Assembly: GCF_032341175.1 (NCBI RefSeq)
Contig: NZ_CP135435.1
Coordinates: 4,278,001 to 4,342,000, forward strand
Length of the DNA: 64,000 bases
From: Bacillus sp. DTU_2020_1000418_1_SI_GHA_SEK_038
GTDB taxonomy: Bacteria > Bacillota > Bacilli > Bacillales > Cytobacillaceae
Direction: 5' to 3'
In this document: one piece after another, positions 55,360 to 62,810 of the stretch
How positions within the stretch are numbered: position 1 is the stretch's first letter
Layout: the number at the start of each line of letters is the position of its first letter
The notes under the pieces: model-generated
Seen by the model: the letters and a program-made list of their open reading frames with translations, nothing else
What the model was told of the DNA's origin: nothing
Databases searched by the model: none
Program-made: the position numbers and the translations under genes

Positions 55360-55959
55360 TTACCTATGTTTATTTCGGTCATAATAGATGCATTTGATTG
55401 AGTCAAAGAGAATCTGCTCGGTGGCTGTGATTTTTACTTTTTCCATGAATTCGCATGGAATAAGGTGGATCAGCGGTTGTTTAACTTCATAGAAGTGTTC
55501 AAGAGCATTAATTACCTTCTGATCCCATTCCTCTGAGTAATATAGAAGATCATCTGGGTACACTTTCTTTCTCTCTGTTCCATCTTCCGGGATACATTCA
55601 AAGGGTTCATCTACATTCAAAGATCCATAATCATCCGTTAATTGCTCTCCTGGATAAATGTCCCGAACAGCTACTTCAAATTCATAAGCTGTTCCCATAC
55701 AGTTTGCATGGAAACTATGATTCACATACCTGCCGAGATCCCAGCAAAGAACATATTTTCCTTCTTGATTGCGGTAGGAGTATTTCTTTAGGAGGTCCCT
55801 CCTGTATTTATCTAGATTTTTAACATAGTCTGGCTCTAATATTTGATCAAGCCCATCCAATGCCCACGTTATTGTCCCTTTTGGAATAAATTCAGTTGCA
55901 AATACACCAAAACCTATCTGCTCATTAATAAAGCGCAGTTCCGTATGCGGATGAATCAT
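55360..55959 (-). CDS. SET-domain protein
   Basis: 199 residues. The SET fold begins IGFGVFATEFIPKGTITW (about 15-32), continues with the S-adenosylmethionine-binding RYVNHSFHANC (N80-H81-S82) and ends with EVAVRDIYPGEQLTDDYG, where Y111 is the expected catalytic tyrosine. Such proteins methylate lysine side chains; bacterial members are uncommon and their targets mostly unknown. ATG 55959 follows AAAGGGG by 10 bases. It is 81 bp downstream of the LysR gene on the same strand and may share its transcript. Confidence 0.82.
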   Translation of the reverse strand: MIHPHTELRFINEQIGFGVFATEFIPKGTITWALDGLDQILEPDYVKNLDKYRRDLLKKYSYRNQEGKYVLCWDLGRYVNHSFHANCMGTAYEFEVAVRDIYPGEQLTDDYGSLNVDEPFECIPEDGTERKKVYPDDLLYYSEEWDQKVINALEHFYEVKQPLIHLIPCEFMEKVKITATEQILFDSIKCIYYDRNKHR

Positions 55960-56040
55960 GTCGAGCAATCCCCTTTGTATAGTTGGTTTTATCCATAATC
56001 TATGCAAAAGACGTCTGCTTGTTGATTTTTAAAATGATTG

Positions 56041-56922
56041 TTATTTAAAAAAACCTTTAATTTCTTCTAATAAATCACAAACAGCTGGAGAAAGATAACG
56101 GTCTTTTAAATAAGCCAGATAGACTGTACGCTTTAAATGCTCAGATTCAATCATATGCATCGTAATATTGGGGTTTGGCGTATATTTAATATAGCTTTCA
56201 GGCAGAATCGTGACGCCGAGGCCTTGTTCAACAAAACTGTAGGCGGTTTCAAACCTTTCAATCTCATACATGATCTGGGGAATGATCTTTTCCTCTTCAA
56301 ATGCTTTTAGAATATCCTCTCTAGTTCGTAATCCAACCTTACTAATAATAAAATCCCTTCCTTTTAGATCATGAAGGGTAATTCGCTCCTTTTGATTAAG
56401 AATATCGTCCTTATGAGTTAGGAGAATTAAATTTTCATCATAAAGGGGGATGAGATGAATCTCTTTTTTATCAATTGGCTGATTTGTAATGGTGAAATGG
56501 ACATCATATTGCATAAGGGATTTATAAACTGTTTCTTTTCCAAGTATCTCGATTAATTGAAACTGTATATTTGAAAAACTCTTTTTAAACTTATTCACTG
56601 CTTTAGGAAGCCAGAATTTAGTGGATTCAATCATGCCAATAGTTATTTTTCCGGTACCATGTTGTTTGATTGCATCAAGATCTTTAAGCATATTGTCAAA
56701 GTTTCTAATTAGCTGCAAAGACCTCTTATAAAAAATTCTTCCTGAATCCGTTAATGCCAACCGGCGAGTATTTCTTTCGAGCAGCTGAAAACCAACTGCC
56801 GTTTCCAGCTTTCTAATGGCGTTACTTAAAGAAGGCTGGGAAATATGAAGAATGCTGGCAGCTTTAGAATAGTTTTTTTCCTGAACGACGGTAACAAAGT
56901 AACGAAGCTGACGAATATCCAT
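56041..56922 (-). CDS. LysR-family regulator, divergent from hutG-gltS
   Basis: 293 residues. The helix-turn-helix region MDIRQLRYFVTVVQEKNYSKAASILHISQPSLSNAIRKLE occupies the first 40 residues in CynR/CbbR-like form, and the effector domain follows. GGAGG precedes the ATG. Its divergent position and the operator-like palindrome at 56942 suggest that it controls hutG-gltS, perhaps in response to a histidine or glutamate pathway intermediate. Confidence 0.88.
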   Translation of the reverse strand: MDIRQLRYFVTVVQEKNYSKAASILHISQPSLSNAIRKLETAVGFQLLERNTRRLALTDSGRIFYKRSLQLIRNFDNMLKDLDAIKQHGTGKITIGMIESTKFWLPKAVNKFKKSFSNIQFQLIEILGKETVYKSLMQYDVHFTITNQPIDKKEIHLIPLYDENLILLTHKDDILNQKERITLHDLKGRDFIISKVGLRTREDILKAFEEEKIIPQIMYEIERFETAYSFVEQGLGVTILPESYIKYTPNPNITMHMIESEHLKRTVYLAYLKDRYLSPAVCDLLEEIKGFFK

Positions 56923-56941
56923 AAAACCTCCTATTTGATTT

Positions 56942-56956
56942 ATAGCTTAAAGCTAT
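56942..56956. promoter_or_regulatory. LysR-type operator before hutG
   Basis: ATAGCTTAAAGCTAT is a perfect dyad around a central A and contains the T-N11-A pattern. It lies 19 bp from the LysR start and about 100 bp from hutG. Confidence 0.6.
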
Positions 56957-57054
56957 GCAATTATAATATTTCAGTATTGGTTTTTTATATATTAGCACCT
57001 TTATAATAGGATTACACGTATAACTCAGAATTTTTTTAAAAAGGAGGAGAACCT

Positions 57055-58008
57055 ATGTACACAGAACCGTCCAAAGAGCATTGGTTTGGAAGAATTGATA
57101 GCCACACAGACTCCTTAAGCTTTCGATATCATCAAGTAGTTAATTTGTCTGGAATCCCTTCATCTTCTGTAAACCAAAAAACTTTTGGCATTATTGGATT
57201 TAAGTGTGAGGCTGGGGTAAAACGCAATAAAGGACGTTTAGGTGCAGCAGAAGCTCCTGATAAAATAAGGGAAGCTCTTGGTAAGCTGCCGTGGCATCTA
57301 TCTAAAGAGACAGGGCTGCTGGATGCTGGTAACGTTTCTTGCATAGGCGACCAAATGGAAGAGGCTCAAGCTGAATTAGGCCATGCCATTACAAGCCTAT
57401 TAAACAAAAATGTAAGCCCCATCATTCTCGGCGGCGGTCATGAAACCTTTTATGGCCATTATCTCGGAGCTAGACAATTTATCGGCAAAAACGCAAAGCT
57501 TGGCATCATTAATATAGACGCCCACTTTGATATGAGGCCGTATGATGAGCAAACATCATCTGGTACGATGTTTAAGCAAATTTTAGATAACGATGCTCAA
57601 AGCAGTTATCTATGCTTAGGGATACAAAAATATGGAAACACTTTGTCCCTTTTTGATACGGCGGACAAGTATAACGTTCGGTATTTGCTAGAAGAGGATT
57701 TATCTCTTTCTAATATGGATCCTGTTAAACAGAAAATTGAGAGTTTTATTAAAGAACATGATCATGTCATTCTTACTTTATGTACCGATGTGATTGATTC
57801 ATCCTATGCTCCTGGAGTTAGTGCACCTTCGCCTTTTGGTCTTGAGCCAAAGATTGTCCGTTCATTGATTCGCCATATCATTTCAAATGATAAAATCCTT
57901 TCATTCGATATTTCCGAAGTAAATCCAGCCGTTGATGAAAACAATAAAACCGTTGCACTAGCTGCCCAGTTAGTCAATGAAGCCATCATGAACTTTAATA
58001 TAAAATAG
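57055..58008 (+). CDS. hutG: Formimidoylglutamase
   Basis: 317 residues of the arginase/ureohydrolase family. It hydrolyses N-formimino-glutamate to glutamate and formamide, the last step of histidine breakdown. Manganese ligands are H129 (GGGHE), D155, H157 and D159 (DAHFD), and the C-terminal pair C243-x-D245, where the first Asp of the usual DxD is Cys. The stretch APGVSAPSPFGL is typical of HutG rather than arginase or agmatinase. A glutamate symporter gene follows by 19 bp. The other hut genes are not in the window. Confidence 0.85.
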   Translation: MYTEPSKEHWFGRIDSHTDSLSFRYHQVVNLSGIPSSSVNQKTFGIIGFKCEAGVKRNKGRLGAAEAPDKIREALGKLPWHLSKETGLLDAGNVSCIGDQMEEAQAELGHAITSLLNKNVSPIILGGGHETFYGHYLGARQFIGKNAKLGIINIDAHFDMRPYDEQTSSGTMFKQILDNDAQSSYLCLGIQKYGNTLSLFDTADKYNVRYLLEEDLSLSNMDPVKQKIESFIKEHDHVILTLCTDVIDSSYAPGVSAPSPFGLEPKIVRSLIRHIISNDKILSFDISEVNPAVDENNKTVALAAQLVNEAIMNFNIK

Positions 58009-58027
58009 GCATCTTAGGGGGTAACAT

Positions 58028-59227
58028 ATGAATTTGGAACTCAATCAAATCACAACTGTCTTTCTTGCCGTAGCTTTGTTAATGATAGGCGGAATGCTGC
58101 TTAATAAACTTCCATTTTTAAAACGATTCTGTATTCCAGCACCAGTTGTTGGCGGATTATTATTTGCAATTCTTGTAACCGTTTTAAAACAAACAGGAAT
58201 TCTTACGATTACCTTAGATACCTCACTGCAAAGCCTTTTCATGCTAACATTTTTCACAACGGTTGGTTTAGGCGCAAGCTTCAAACTAGTAAAGCTTGGG
58301 GGGAAACTCCTTGTAATTTACTGGATTGCCTGCGGCTTTCTAGCCTTGGCTCAGAATTTTATTGGGATTTCTCTTGCTAATGTACTTGGTTTAGAACCGC
58401 TGCTTGGCATTATGGTTGGGGCTGTTTCCATGGAAGGCGGCCATGGGGCAGCAACAGCATTTGGCGGAACCCTGGAAGAACTAGGAGTCAACTCAGCTCT
58501 ATCAATCGGGCTTGCTGCAGCAACATTCGGTCTTATTGCCGGAGGATTAGTCGGCGGTCCTACTGTTAAATATTTAGTGACTAAGTATAAATTAAAGCCT
58601 ACTGAGTCGGATGAAATGGATGAAGTGGCAGCTGCAAAAGAAATGGGAGATACAGATAGCATGAATTCACAAAAATTCATGACCCAAATTCTGATTATTA
58701 CATTGTGTATGGCTGCAGGCTCTTACTTAGGCGAGCTTTTTTCAAAGGCAACGGGCTTTGTGCTGCCAAGCTATGTAGGTGCAATGTTCTTAGCCGTTAT
58801 CGTCAGAAACATCATTGATAGCATTAAAAAAGATGCGATTGACATGAAGAGCATCAATTTAATTGGGGATGTGACGTTAGGGATTTTCCTTTCCATGGCG
58901 CTCATGAGCATTAAGCTATGGGAAGTGGCGGATTTAGCATTGCCAATGCTCATCATCGTCTTTGTACAAGTCATCTTTATCGTGCTTTTCAGCATTTTCG
59001 TTTTATTTAAATTGTTAGGCAAAAACTATGATGCGGCCGTTATGGTTGGAGGCTTCACTGGTCACGGACTAGGCGCCACTCCAAATGCGATGGCCAATAT
59101 GTCAGCGATTACGGCACAATTCGGTCCTTCCAGGAAAGCATTCCTCATCGTTCCGATCGTAGGTGCATTCCTGATTGATGTATTCGCCATGCCGATTATT
59201 ATAACAAGTATTAATTTATTTAAATAA
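58028..59227 (+). CDS. gltS: Sodium/glutamate symporter
   Basis: 399 residues with 10 or more membrane segments in two inverted halves. Family motifs are GAVSMEGGHGAATAFG (about 131-146) and GGFTGHGLGATPNAMANM (about 342-359), the two re-entrant loops that bind glutamate and sodium. It imports or, less often, exports glutamate. The gene starts 19 bp after hutG behind GGGGG, so the two are an operon. Because hutG yields glutamate and formamide, the pairing may balance the glutamate pool. Confidence 0.94.
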   Translation: MNLELNQITTVFLAVALLMIGGMLLNKLPFLKRFCIPAPVVGGLLFAILVTVLKQTGILTITLDTSLQSLFMLTFFTTVGLGASFKLVKLGGKLLVIYWIACGFLALAQNFIGISLANVLGLEPLLGIMVGAVSMEGGHGAATAFGGTLEELGVNSALSIGLAAATFGLIAGGLVGGPTVKYLVTKYKLKPTESDEMDEVAAAKEMGDTDSMNSQKFMTQILIITLCMAAGSYLGELFSKATGFVLPSYVGAMFLAVIVRNIIDSIKKDAIDMKSINLIGDVTLGIFLSMALMSIKLWEVADLALPMLIIVFVQVIFIVLFSIFVLFKLLGKNYDAAVMVGGFTGHGLGATPNAMANMSAITAQFGPSRKAFLIVPIVGAFLIDVFAMPIIITSINLFK

Positions 59228-59270
59228 ACAGACTATTGTTACGCTATCACTTTCCTGAAATATGGATACT

Positions 59271-59302
59271 AAAAAAACGTCCCAGAATTCTGGGGCGTTT
59301 TT
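59271..59302 (+). terminator. Terminator of the hutG-gltS operon
   Basis: AAAAAACGTCCCAGAA pairs with TTCTGGGGCGTTTTTT, 16 bp with one G-T pair, ending in T6. Confidence 0.92.
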
Positions 59303-59441
59303 TAGGGTTTAGTCCTAGAAAAGGCTATGGATACAATGCAGTAGATAAAATTAAGGTTAAGATAGAATAGATTTTTATTTAGTAAGAGGGCAGGAGTGTA
59401 TTTTCCCCGCCCTTTATTACTCAGCCTAGATTAAAATATTT

Positions 59442-59780
59442 TTATACTTTTTTAACAAATTCGGACTTTAATTTCATAGCACCAAAGCCATCAATTTTGC
59501 AATCAATATCATGATCGCCATCCACGAGACGGATCCCTTTAACCTTTGTTCCAACTTTGATGACGGATGAACTTCCTTTCACTTTAAGGTCTTTAATGAC
59601 TGTAACTGTATCCCCATCGTTTAAGATGTTTCCATTCGCATCTTTATAAACCTTGACGTCTTCATTTTGGGCCTCAGATTCTAGGTTCCATTCATAAGCA
59701 CATTCCGGACAAATAAACAGACTTCCATCTTCGTATGTATATTCTGAATTACATTTTGGACAATTTGGCAAATTCGACAC
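59442..59780 (-). CDS. yjdM: YjdM/PhnA family zinc-ribbon protein
   Basis: 112 residues. The N-terminal zinc ribbon has two CxxC pairs (CPKCNSEY and CPECAYEW), and the C-terminal PhnA domain carries [29 protein letters not shown]. Once called alkylphosphonate uptake protein PhnA, it has no proven role in phosphonate use. The start is GTG, about 9 bases after AAGGGGG. Confidence 0.9.
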   Translation of the reverse strand: MSNLPNCPKCNSEYTYEDGSLFICPECAYEWNLESEAQNEDVKVYKDANGNILNDGDTVTVIKDLKVKGSSSVIKVGTKVKGIRLVDGDHDIDCKIDGFGAMKLKSEFVKKV

Positions 59781-59910
59781 TAGCCATTTCCCCCTTCATT
59801 ATTATTCTAAATACTCTTTGGTTTCATCGCCTACAAGTATATTGGATAATTAGTAAAGTTTCCACTAAACTTCATAAATGCTGTTCTTAGTATGTTATTA
59901 TCACCGGCCT

Positions 59911-60040
59911 TAAATACCATGAACCTTTTCATGACTACTGTTTTCCATCTTAAACTACTAAAACAAGCCTCATGAACCATTCATGGCTGCTGATTTCCAA
60001 CTTAACCAGCATAAACGAGATTCATGAACCCTTTCTGGCA
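59911..60040. repeat. Degraded 52-bp repeats related to the array at 43 kb
   Basis: CATGAAC recurs at 59918, 59971 and 60023, a 52-53-bp period. The second unit reads CATGAACCATTCATGG and later TAAACGAGA, close to CATGAACAATTCATAG and TAAACGCGA of the array at 43099-43460. No gene is seen between 59781 and 60082. Confidence 0.6.
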
Positions 60041-60082
60041 AAAAAAGACCAACCCCCGCATTAAGAGGGCTAGTCTATTAGC

Positions 60083-61291
60083 TTATGGAATCATTCGAAC
60101 GGTCACAATTCCATCGATTTGGTTAATGATATCTTCCAGACTCATAATAACTTCATTATCTACTTTATTATCAATATCAATAATCGTATAAGCAAAATCG
60201 CCACGGCTTCTATTGACCATGTCAGCGATGTTTAAGTGATAGTTTGATATAGCAGATGTAATCTTTCCGACCATGTTTGGAATGTTTTTGTGGAATGCCG
60301 TTACACGCTGTTTTCCGGTATAAGGAAGGGTAGCATTTGGGAAATTCACAGAGTTTTTAACATTCCCTGTCTCTAGGAACTCCTTTAGCTGGCGCGCTGC
60401 CATAATCGCACAATTCTCCTCTGACTCTACTGTTGAAGCACCAAGGTGAGGGGTAGGAATCACGTTTTTCATTTTCATTACATTTTCATTTGGGAAATCT
60501 GTCATGTACTTTCCTACTTTTCCGCTTTCAAGGGCAGCTGCCATATCCTTTTCATTCACTAATTCACCTCGAGAAAAGTTCAAAATATAAACATCGTCCT
60601 TCATTAAGCTAAAGGTCGCTTCGTTGAACATTTCTCTTGTATCTTCCGTTAATGGAACATGGACGGTAATATAATCAGATTCTGCAAAAAGTTGTTCAAT
60701 AGTCATCGCCCGCTGGACTTTGCGGGATAACTTCCAGGCAATATCAACAGAGATAAATGGGTCAAACCCAATGACATCCATGTCTAACTCAATCGCATCA
60801 TTCGCCACAAGGGCGCCGATCGCTCCCAACCCAATGACGCCTAGAGTTTTCCCCTTAATTTCCTTCCCAACAAATTGCTTCTTGCCCGCTTCCACAAGCT
60901 TTGGAATTTGTTCACCTTCTCCTGCTAACGTCTTAACCCAGCTCACACCGGCAAAAAGATTACGAGATGCAGCCATTAATGAGGTCAGTACCAATTCTTT
61001 CACCGCGTTGGCATTAGCACCTGGTGTATTAAATACAACAATCCCTTGCTCCGTGCACTTATCAACAGGAATGTTATTCACGCCCGCTCCTGCTCTTGCA
61101 ATAGCCTTTAATTGATTACCCAACTCCACTTCATGCATGTTAAAGCTGCGAACGACAATTCCATCTGGATTTACACTGTCATTATCGATTGTGTAATGAT
61201 CATGATCATTTTTAAATACCTTTAATCCGCTTTCTGCAATATTATTCAACGTCTTGATCGTTTTCACTTTGTTTAACATCGTTGTGCTCAT
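60083..61291 (-). CDS. serA: Phosphoglycerate dehydrogenase (short ACT-domain form)
   Basis: 402 residues. It oxidises 3-phosphoglycerate with NAD, the first step of serine synthesis. The substrate domain has AGAGVNNIPVDKCTEQGIVVFNTPGANANAVKEL, and the NAD-binding domain has GVIGLGAIGALVANDA (about 145-160). The catalytic Arg is in NFSRGELVNE, the Glu is in the region before PHLGAST, and the His is in TPHLGASTVESEEN. The C-terminal ACT domain (about 330-402) is a serine-sensing type. ATG 61291 follows GAGGAG by 8 bases. Upstream lie a glycine and a ZTP riboswitch. Confidence 0.93.
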   Translation of the reverse strand: MSTTMLNKVKTIKTLNNIAESGLKVFKNDHDHYTIDNDSVNPDGIVVRSFNMHEVELGNQLKAIARAGAGVNNIPVDKCTEQGIVVFNTPGANANAVKELVLTSLMAASRNLFAGVSWVKTLAGEGEQIPKLVEAGKKQFVGKEIKGKTLGVIGLGAIGALVANDAIELDMDVIGFDPFISVDIAWKLSRKVQRAMTIEQLFAESDYITVHVPLTEDTREMFNEATFSLMKDDVYILNFSRGELVNEKDMAAALESGKVGKYMTDFPNENVMKMKNVIPTPHLGASTVESEENCAIMAARQLKEFLETGNVKNSVNFPNATLPYTGKQRVTAFHKNIPNMVGKITSAISNYHLNIADMVNRSRGDFAYTIIDIDNKVDNEVIMSLEDIINQIDGIVTVRMIP

Positions 61292-61342
61292 CTTCATATC
61301 TCCTCTTTTTTTAATATACTTTTAATCTATTAACAAAATGGG

Positions 61343-61374
61343 GAAAAAAAAAGAGACTGGTGTTCTCCAATCTC
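61343..61374 (-). terminator. Terminator of the glycine riboswitch (serA leader)
   Basis: On the minus strand GAGATTGG pairs with CCAGTCTC around AGAACA, followed by T9. It lies 50 bp before serA. Confidence 0.88.
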
Positions 61375-61417
61375 ATCCGACGTCAAAAATAACAAATAGC
61401 ACGATTCATTTGTTATT

Positions 61418-61484
61418 CTTCTGTCCTTTTGCCTGAGATTTTGAACCCTTCGGCGCTGCAGTCAACCTGCAGTCTCTCCAGAAG
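61418..61484 (-). promoter_or_regulatory. Glycine riboswitch aptamer
   Basis: On the minus strand P1 pairs CTTCTG with CAGAAG. The conserved core reads GGAGAGAC, CTGCAG hairpin, GCGCCGAAGG, then AATCTCAGGCAAAAGGACAG, which is the gcvT-type glycine aptamer. There is one full aptamer; a strong hairpin ATAACAAAT/ATTTGTTAT (61384-61416) downstream may be the ghost domain of a singlet switch. Confidence 0.93.
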
Positions 61485-61569
61485 CTGCTCCTGTTATAGT
61501 GCAACCCATAACAATCATAGCCTTCTTCATATTTAATTATTAATAATTTTTCGAAAAATCCGTACATCT

Positions 61570-61598
61570 ACAATAATCGAAATTAAAGACATTATCAA
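61570..61598 (-). promoter_or_regulatory. Possible second serA promoter between the riboswitches
   Basis: On the minus strand TTGATA (61598-61593), 17-bp spacer, TATTGT (61575-61570). If real, glycine-controlled transcripts could bypass the ZTP switch. Confidence 0.4.
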
Positions 61599-61636
61599 CT
61601 ATTTTTTCCTGAGCCATCCCCCCTGAATATACACAA

Positions 61637-61666
61637 AGAGGTAAGGGATTAGTTTCCCTTACCTCT
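61637..61666 (-). terminator. Hairpin directly after the ZTP aptamer
   Basis: AGAGGTAAGGGA and TCCCTTACCTCT form a perfect 12-bp stem around a 6-base loop. On the minus strand only a short T run (CTTTG) follows, so it is a moderate terminator or an expression platform. Confidence 0.65.
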
Positions 61667-61737
61667 GCCCAGGCGAACGGCTAATCGATACTATGTGCTC
61701 CCCCACGGTTATCCGTTTTCGCCAGTTACACATAGCC
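61667..61737 (-). promoter_or_regulatory. ZTP riboswitch (pfl motif)
   Basis: On the minus strand P1 pairs CTATGTG with CACATAG around AACTGGCGAA, the P2 hairpin ACGG/CCGT and GGGGGAGC. A spacer leads to GCCGTTCGCCTGGGC, the conserved 3' half. The two halves match the ZTP (pfl) consensus used to sense ZTP/ZMP when 10-formyl-tetrahydrofolate is short. Confidence 0.92.
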
Positions 61738-61752
61738 TTTGAAATTGATTAC

Positions 61753-61781
61753 AGGATATCAGATTTTACAGAATCCTTCAA
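61753..61781 (-). promoter_or_regulatory. Candidate promoter of the ZTP riboswitch transcript
   Basis: On the minus strand TTGAAG (61781-61776), 17-bp spacer, TATCCT (61758-61753), ending about 16 bp before the aptamer. Confidence 0.5.
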
Positions 61782-61795
61782 CCATTAATTTCACG

Positions 61796-62692
61796 CTAAC
61801 GCCCTTTGCTCTGATTTTTTTCCAAAATCCCCACAAATTTAGTGGAGGCTGGCGATAGTGGAACACTTTTTAGAAAGCAGACACCTATATCCCGTTTTGG
61901 TATTTCCTCAGTAAGCTGAACCTCAAACAATAGCCCTTTATTTAAATATTCCAGAGAAAATTCTTTCGTCACACAGGCAATCCCTAAATTTATTTTTGCA
62001 AATTCCAAAAGTAGTTCATGTGAACCTAATTCGAATTCAGGCGATATTTGTATCCCTTTGGAAAGCAAATAATCCTCAACATAGTTTCTGGAATTTGATT
62101 TATCTAGAAAAATTAAAGGCAACTTGACTAGTTTCTGAATACTGACAGCTTCAGATAATAGACCCTTATATTTTTCTCCGCAAACAAAGATATCGTGGAC
62201 TTCAAGGCATGGCCTTAACTCTAGCGCAGGATCATCAATCGGAAAATTACAAACAGCTACATCGACCTCTCCCGATTTTAGCAAAGAGCAAATTTCTAAT
62301 GTCGTACCATTCACAATCTTAAATTTAATATTGGGATAATTACTGTGAAAAGCCTCTAAGTACGGAAGTAAAAAATATCTGGAGATCGTGTCCCCAACAC
62401 CAATCTTTAATTCTCCCGTAGTTAAATTCTTAAATTCAAGTATTTTTTCCTCTCCCACATCTATTAAATTAATGGCTGAATGAATATATTCAAATAAAAT
62501 TTTGCCCTCAACAGTGAAAGTTACCCCTTTAGGAGTTCGATTGAAAAGGCGTGTATCCAATTCTTTTTCTAATTGCATGATGGATTGACTAACTGCAGGC
62601 TGTGTCATGAAAAGCTCTCTCGCCGCCTTAGAAAAACTTTTGCACTTTCCAACTGTACAAAAAACCTTATAGAAATCTAATTTACTTACCAT
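61796..62692 (-). CDS. LysR-family transcriptional regulator
   Basis: 298 residues. The helix-turn-helix (MVSKLDFYKVFCTVGKCKSFSKAARELFMTQPAVSQSIMQLE) and the effector domain are both intact, with GDTISRYFLLPYLEAFHSNYPNIKF starting the latter. ATG 62692 lies just after AAGGGGTGG; the in-frame GTG at 62713 lacks spacing. It diverges from the CofE-like gene and ends just before the serA leader; its target is most likely the CofE-like gene. Confidence 0.86.
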   Translation of the reverse strand: MVSKLDFYKVFCTVGKCKSFSKAARELFMTQPAVSQSIMQLEKELDTRLFNRTPKGVTFTVEGKILFEYIHSAINLIDVGEEKILEFKNLTTGELKIGVGDTISRYFLLPYLEAFHSNYPNIKFKIVNGTTLEICSLLKSGEVDVAVCNFPIDDPALELRPCLEVHDIFVCGEKYKGLLSEAVSIQKLVKLPLIFLDKSNSRNYVEDYLLSKGIQISPEFELGSHELLLEFAKINLGIACVTKEFSLEYLNKGLLFEVQLTEEIPKRDIGVCFLKSVPLSPASTKFVGILEKNQSKGR

Positions 62693-62810
62693 ATAACCAC
62701 CCCTTATATCCACTATTAGATATATTAATTTTACTTATATCACTAAAGAGGTGTATAGTACAAGAGGATAATATGGAAATTAAGCCTAACAGTTATAAGG
62801 AGCGATTATA

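Larger units (their letters stand above)
61292..61795 (-). other. serA leader with two riboswitches
   Basis: The 504-bp gap holds, in transcription order on the minus strand, a promoter, a ZTP aptamer, a hairpin, a second possible promoter, a glycine aptamer and a terminator. Only a 25-codon open frame without proper ribosome-site spacing lies between the aptamers. Confidence 0.8.

Noticed and set aside
61531..61609. 25-codon frame on the minus strand between the ZTP and glycine aptamers
   Set aside because: The G-run abuts the ATG with no spacing and the peptide has no regulatory residue run, so a leader peptide is not supported.
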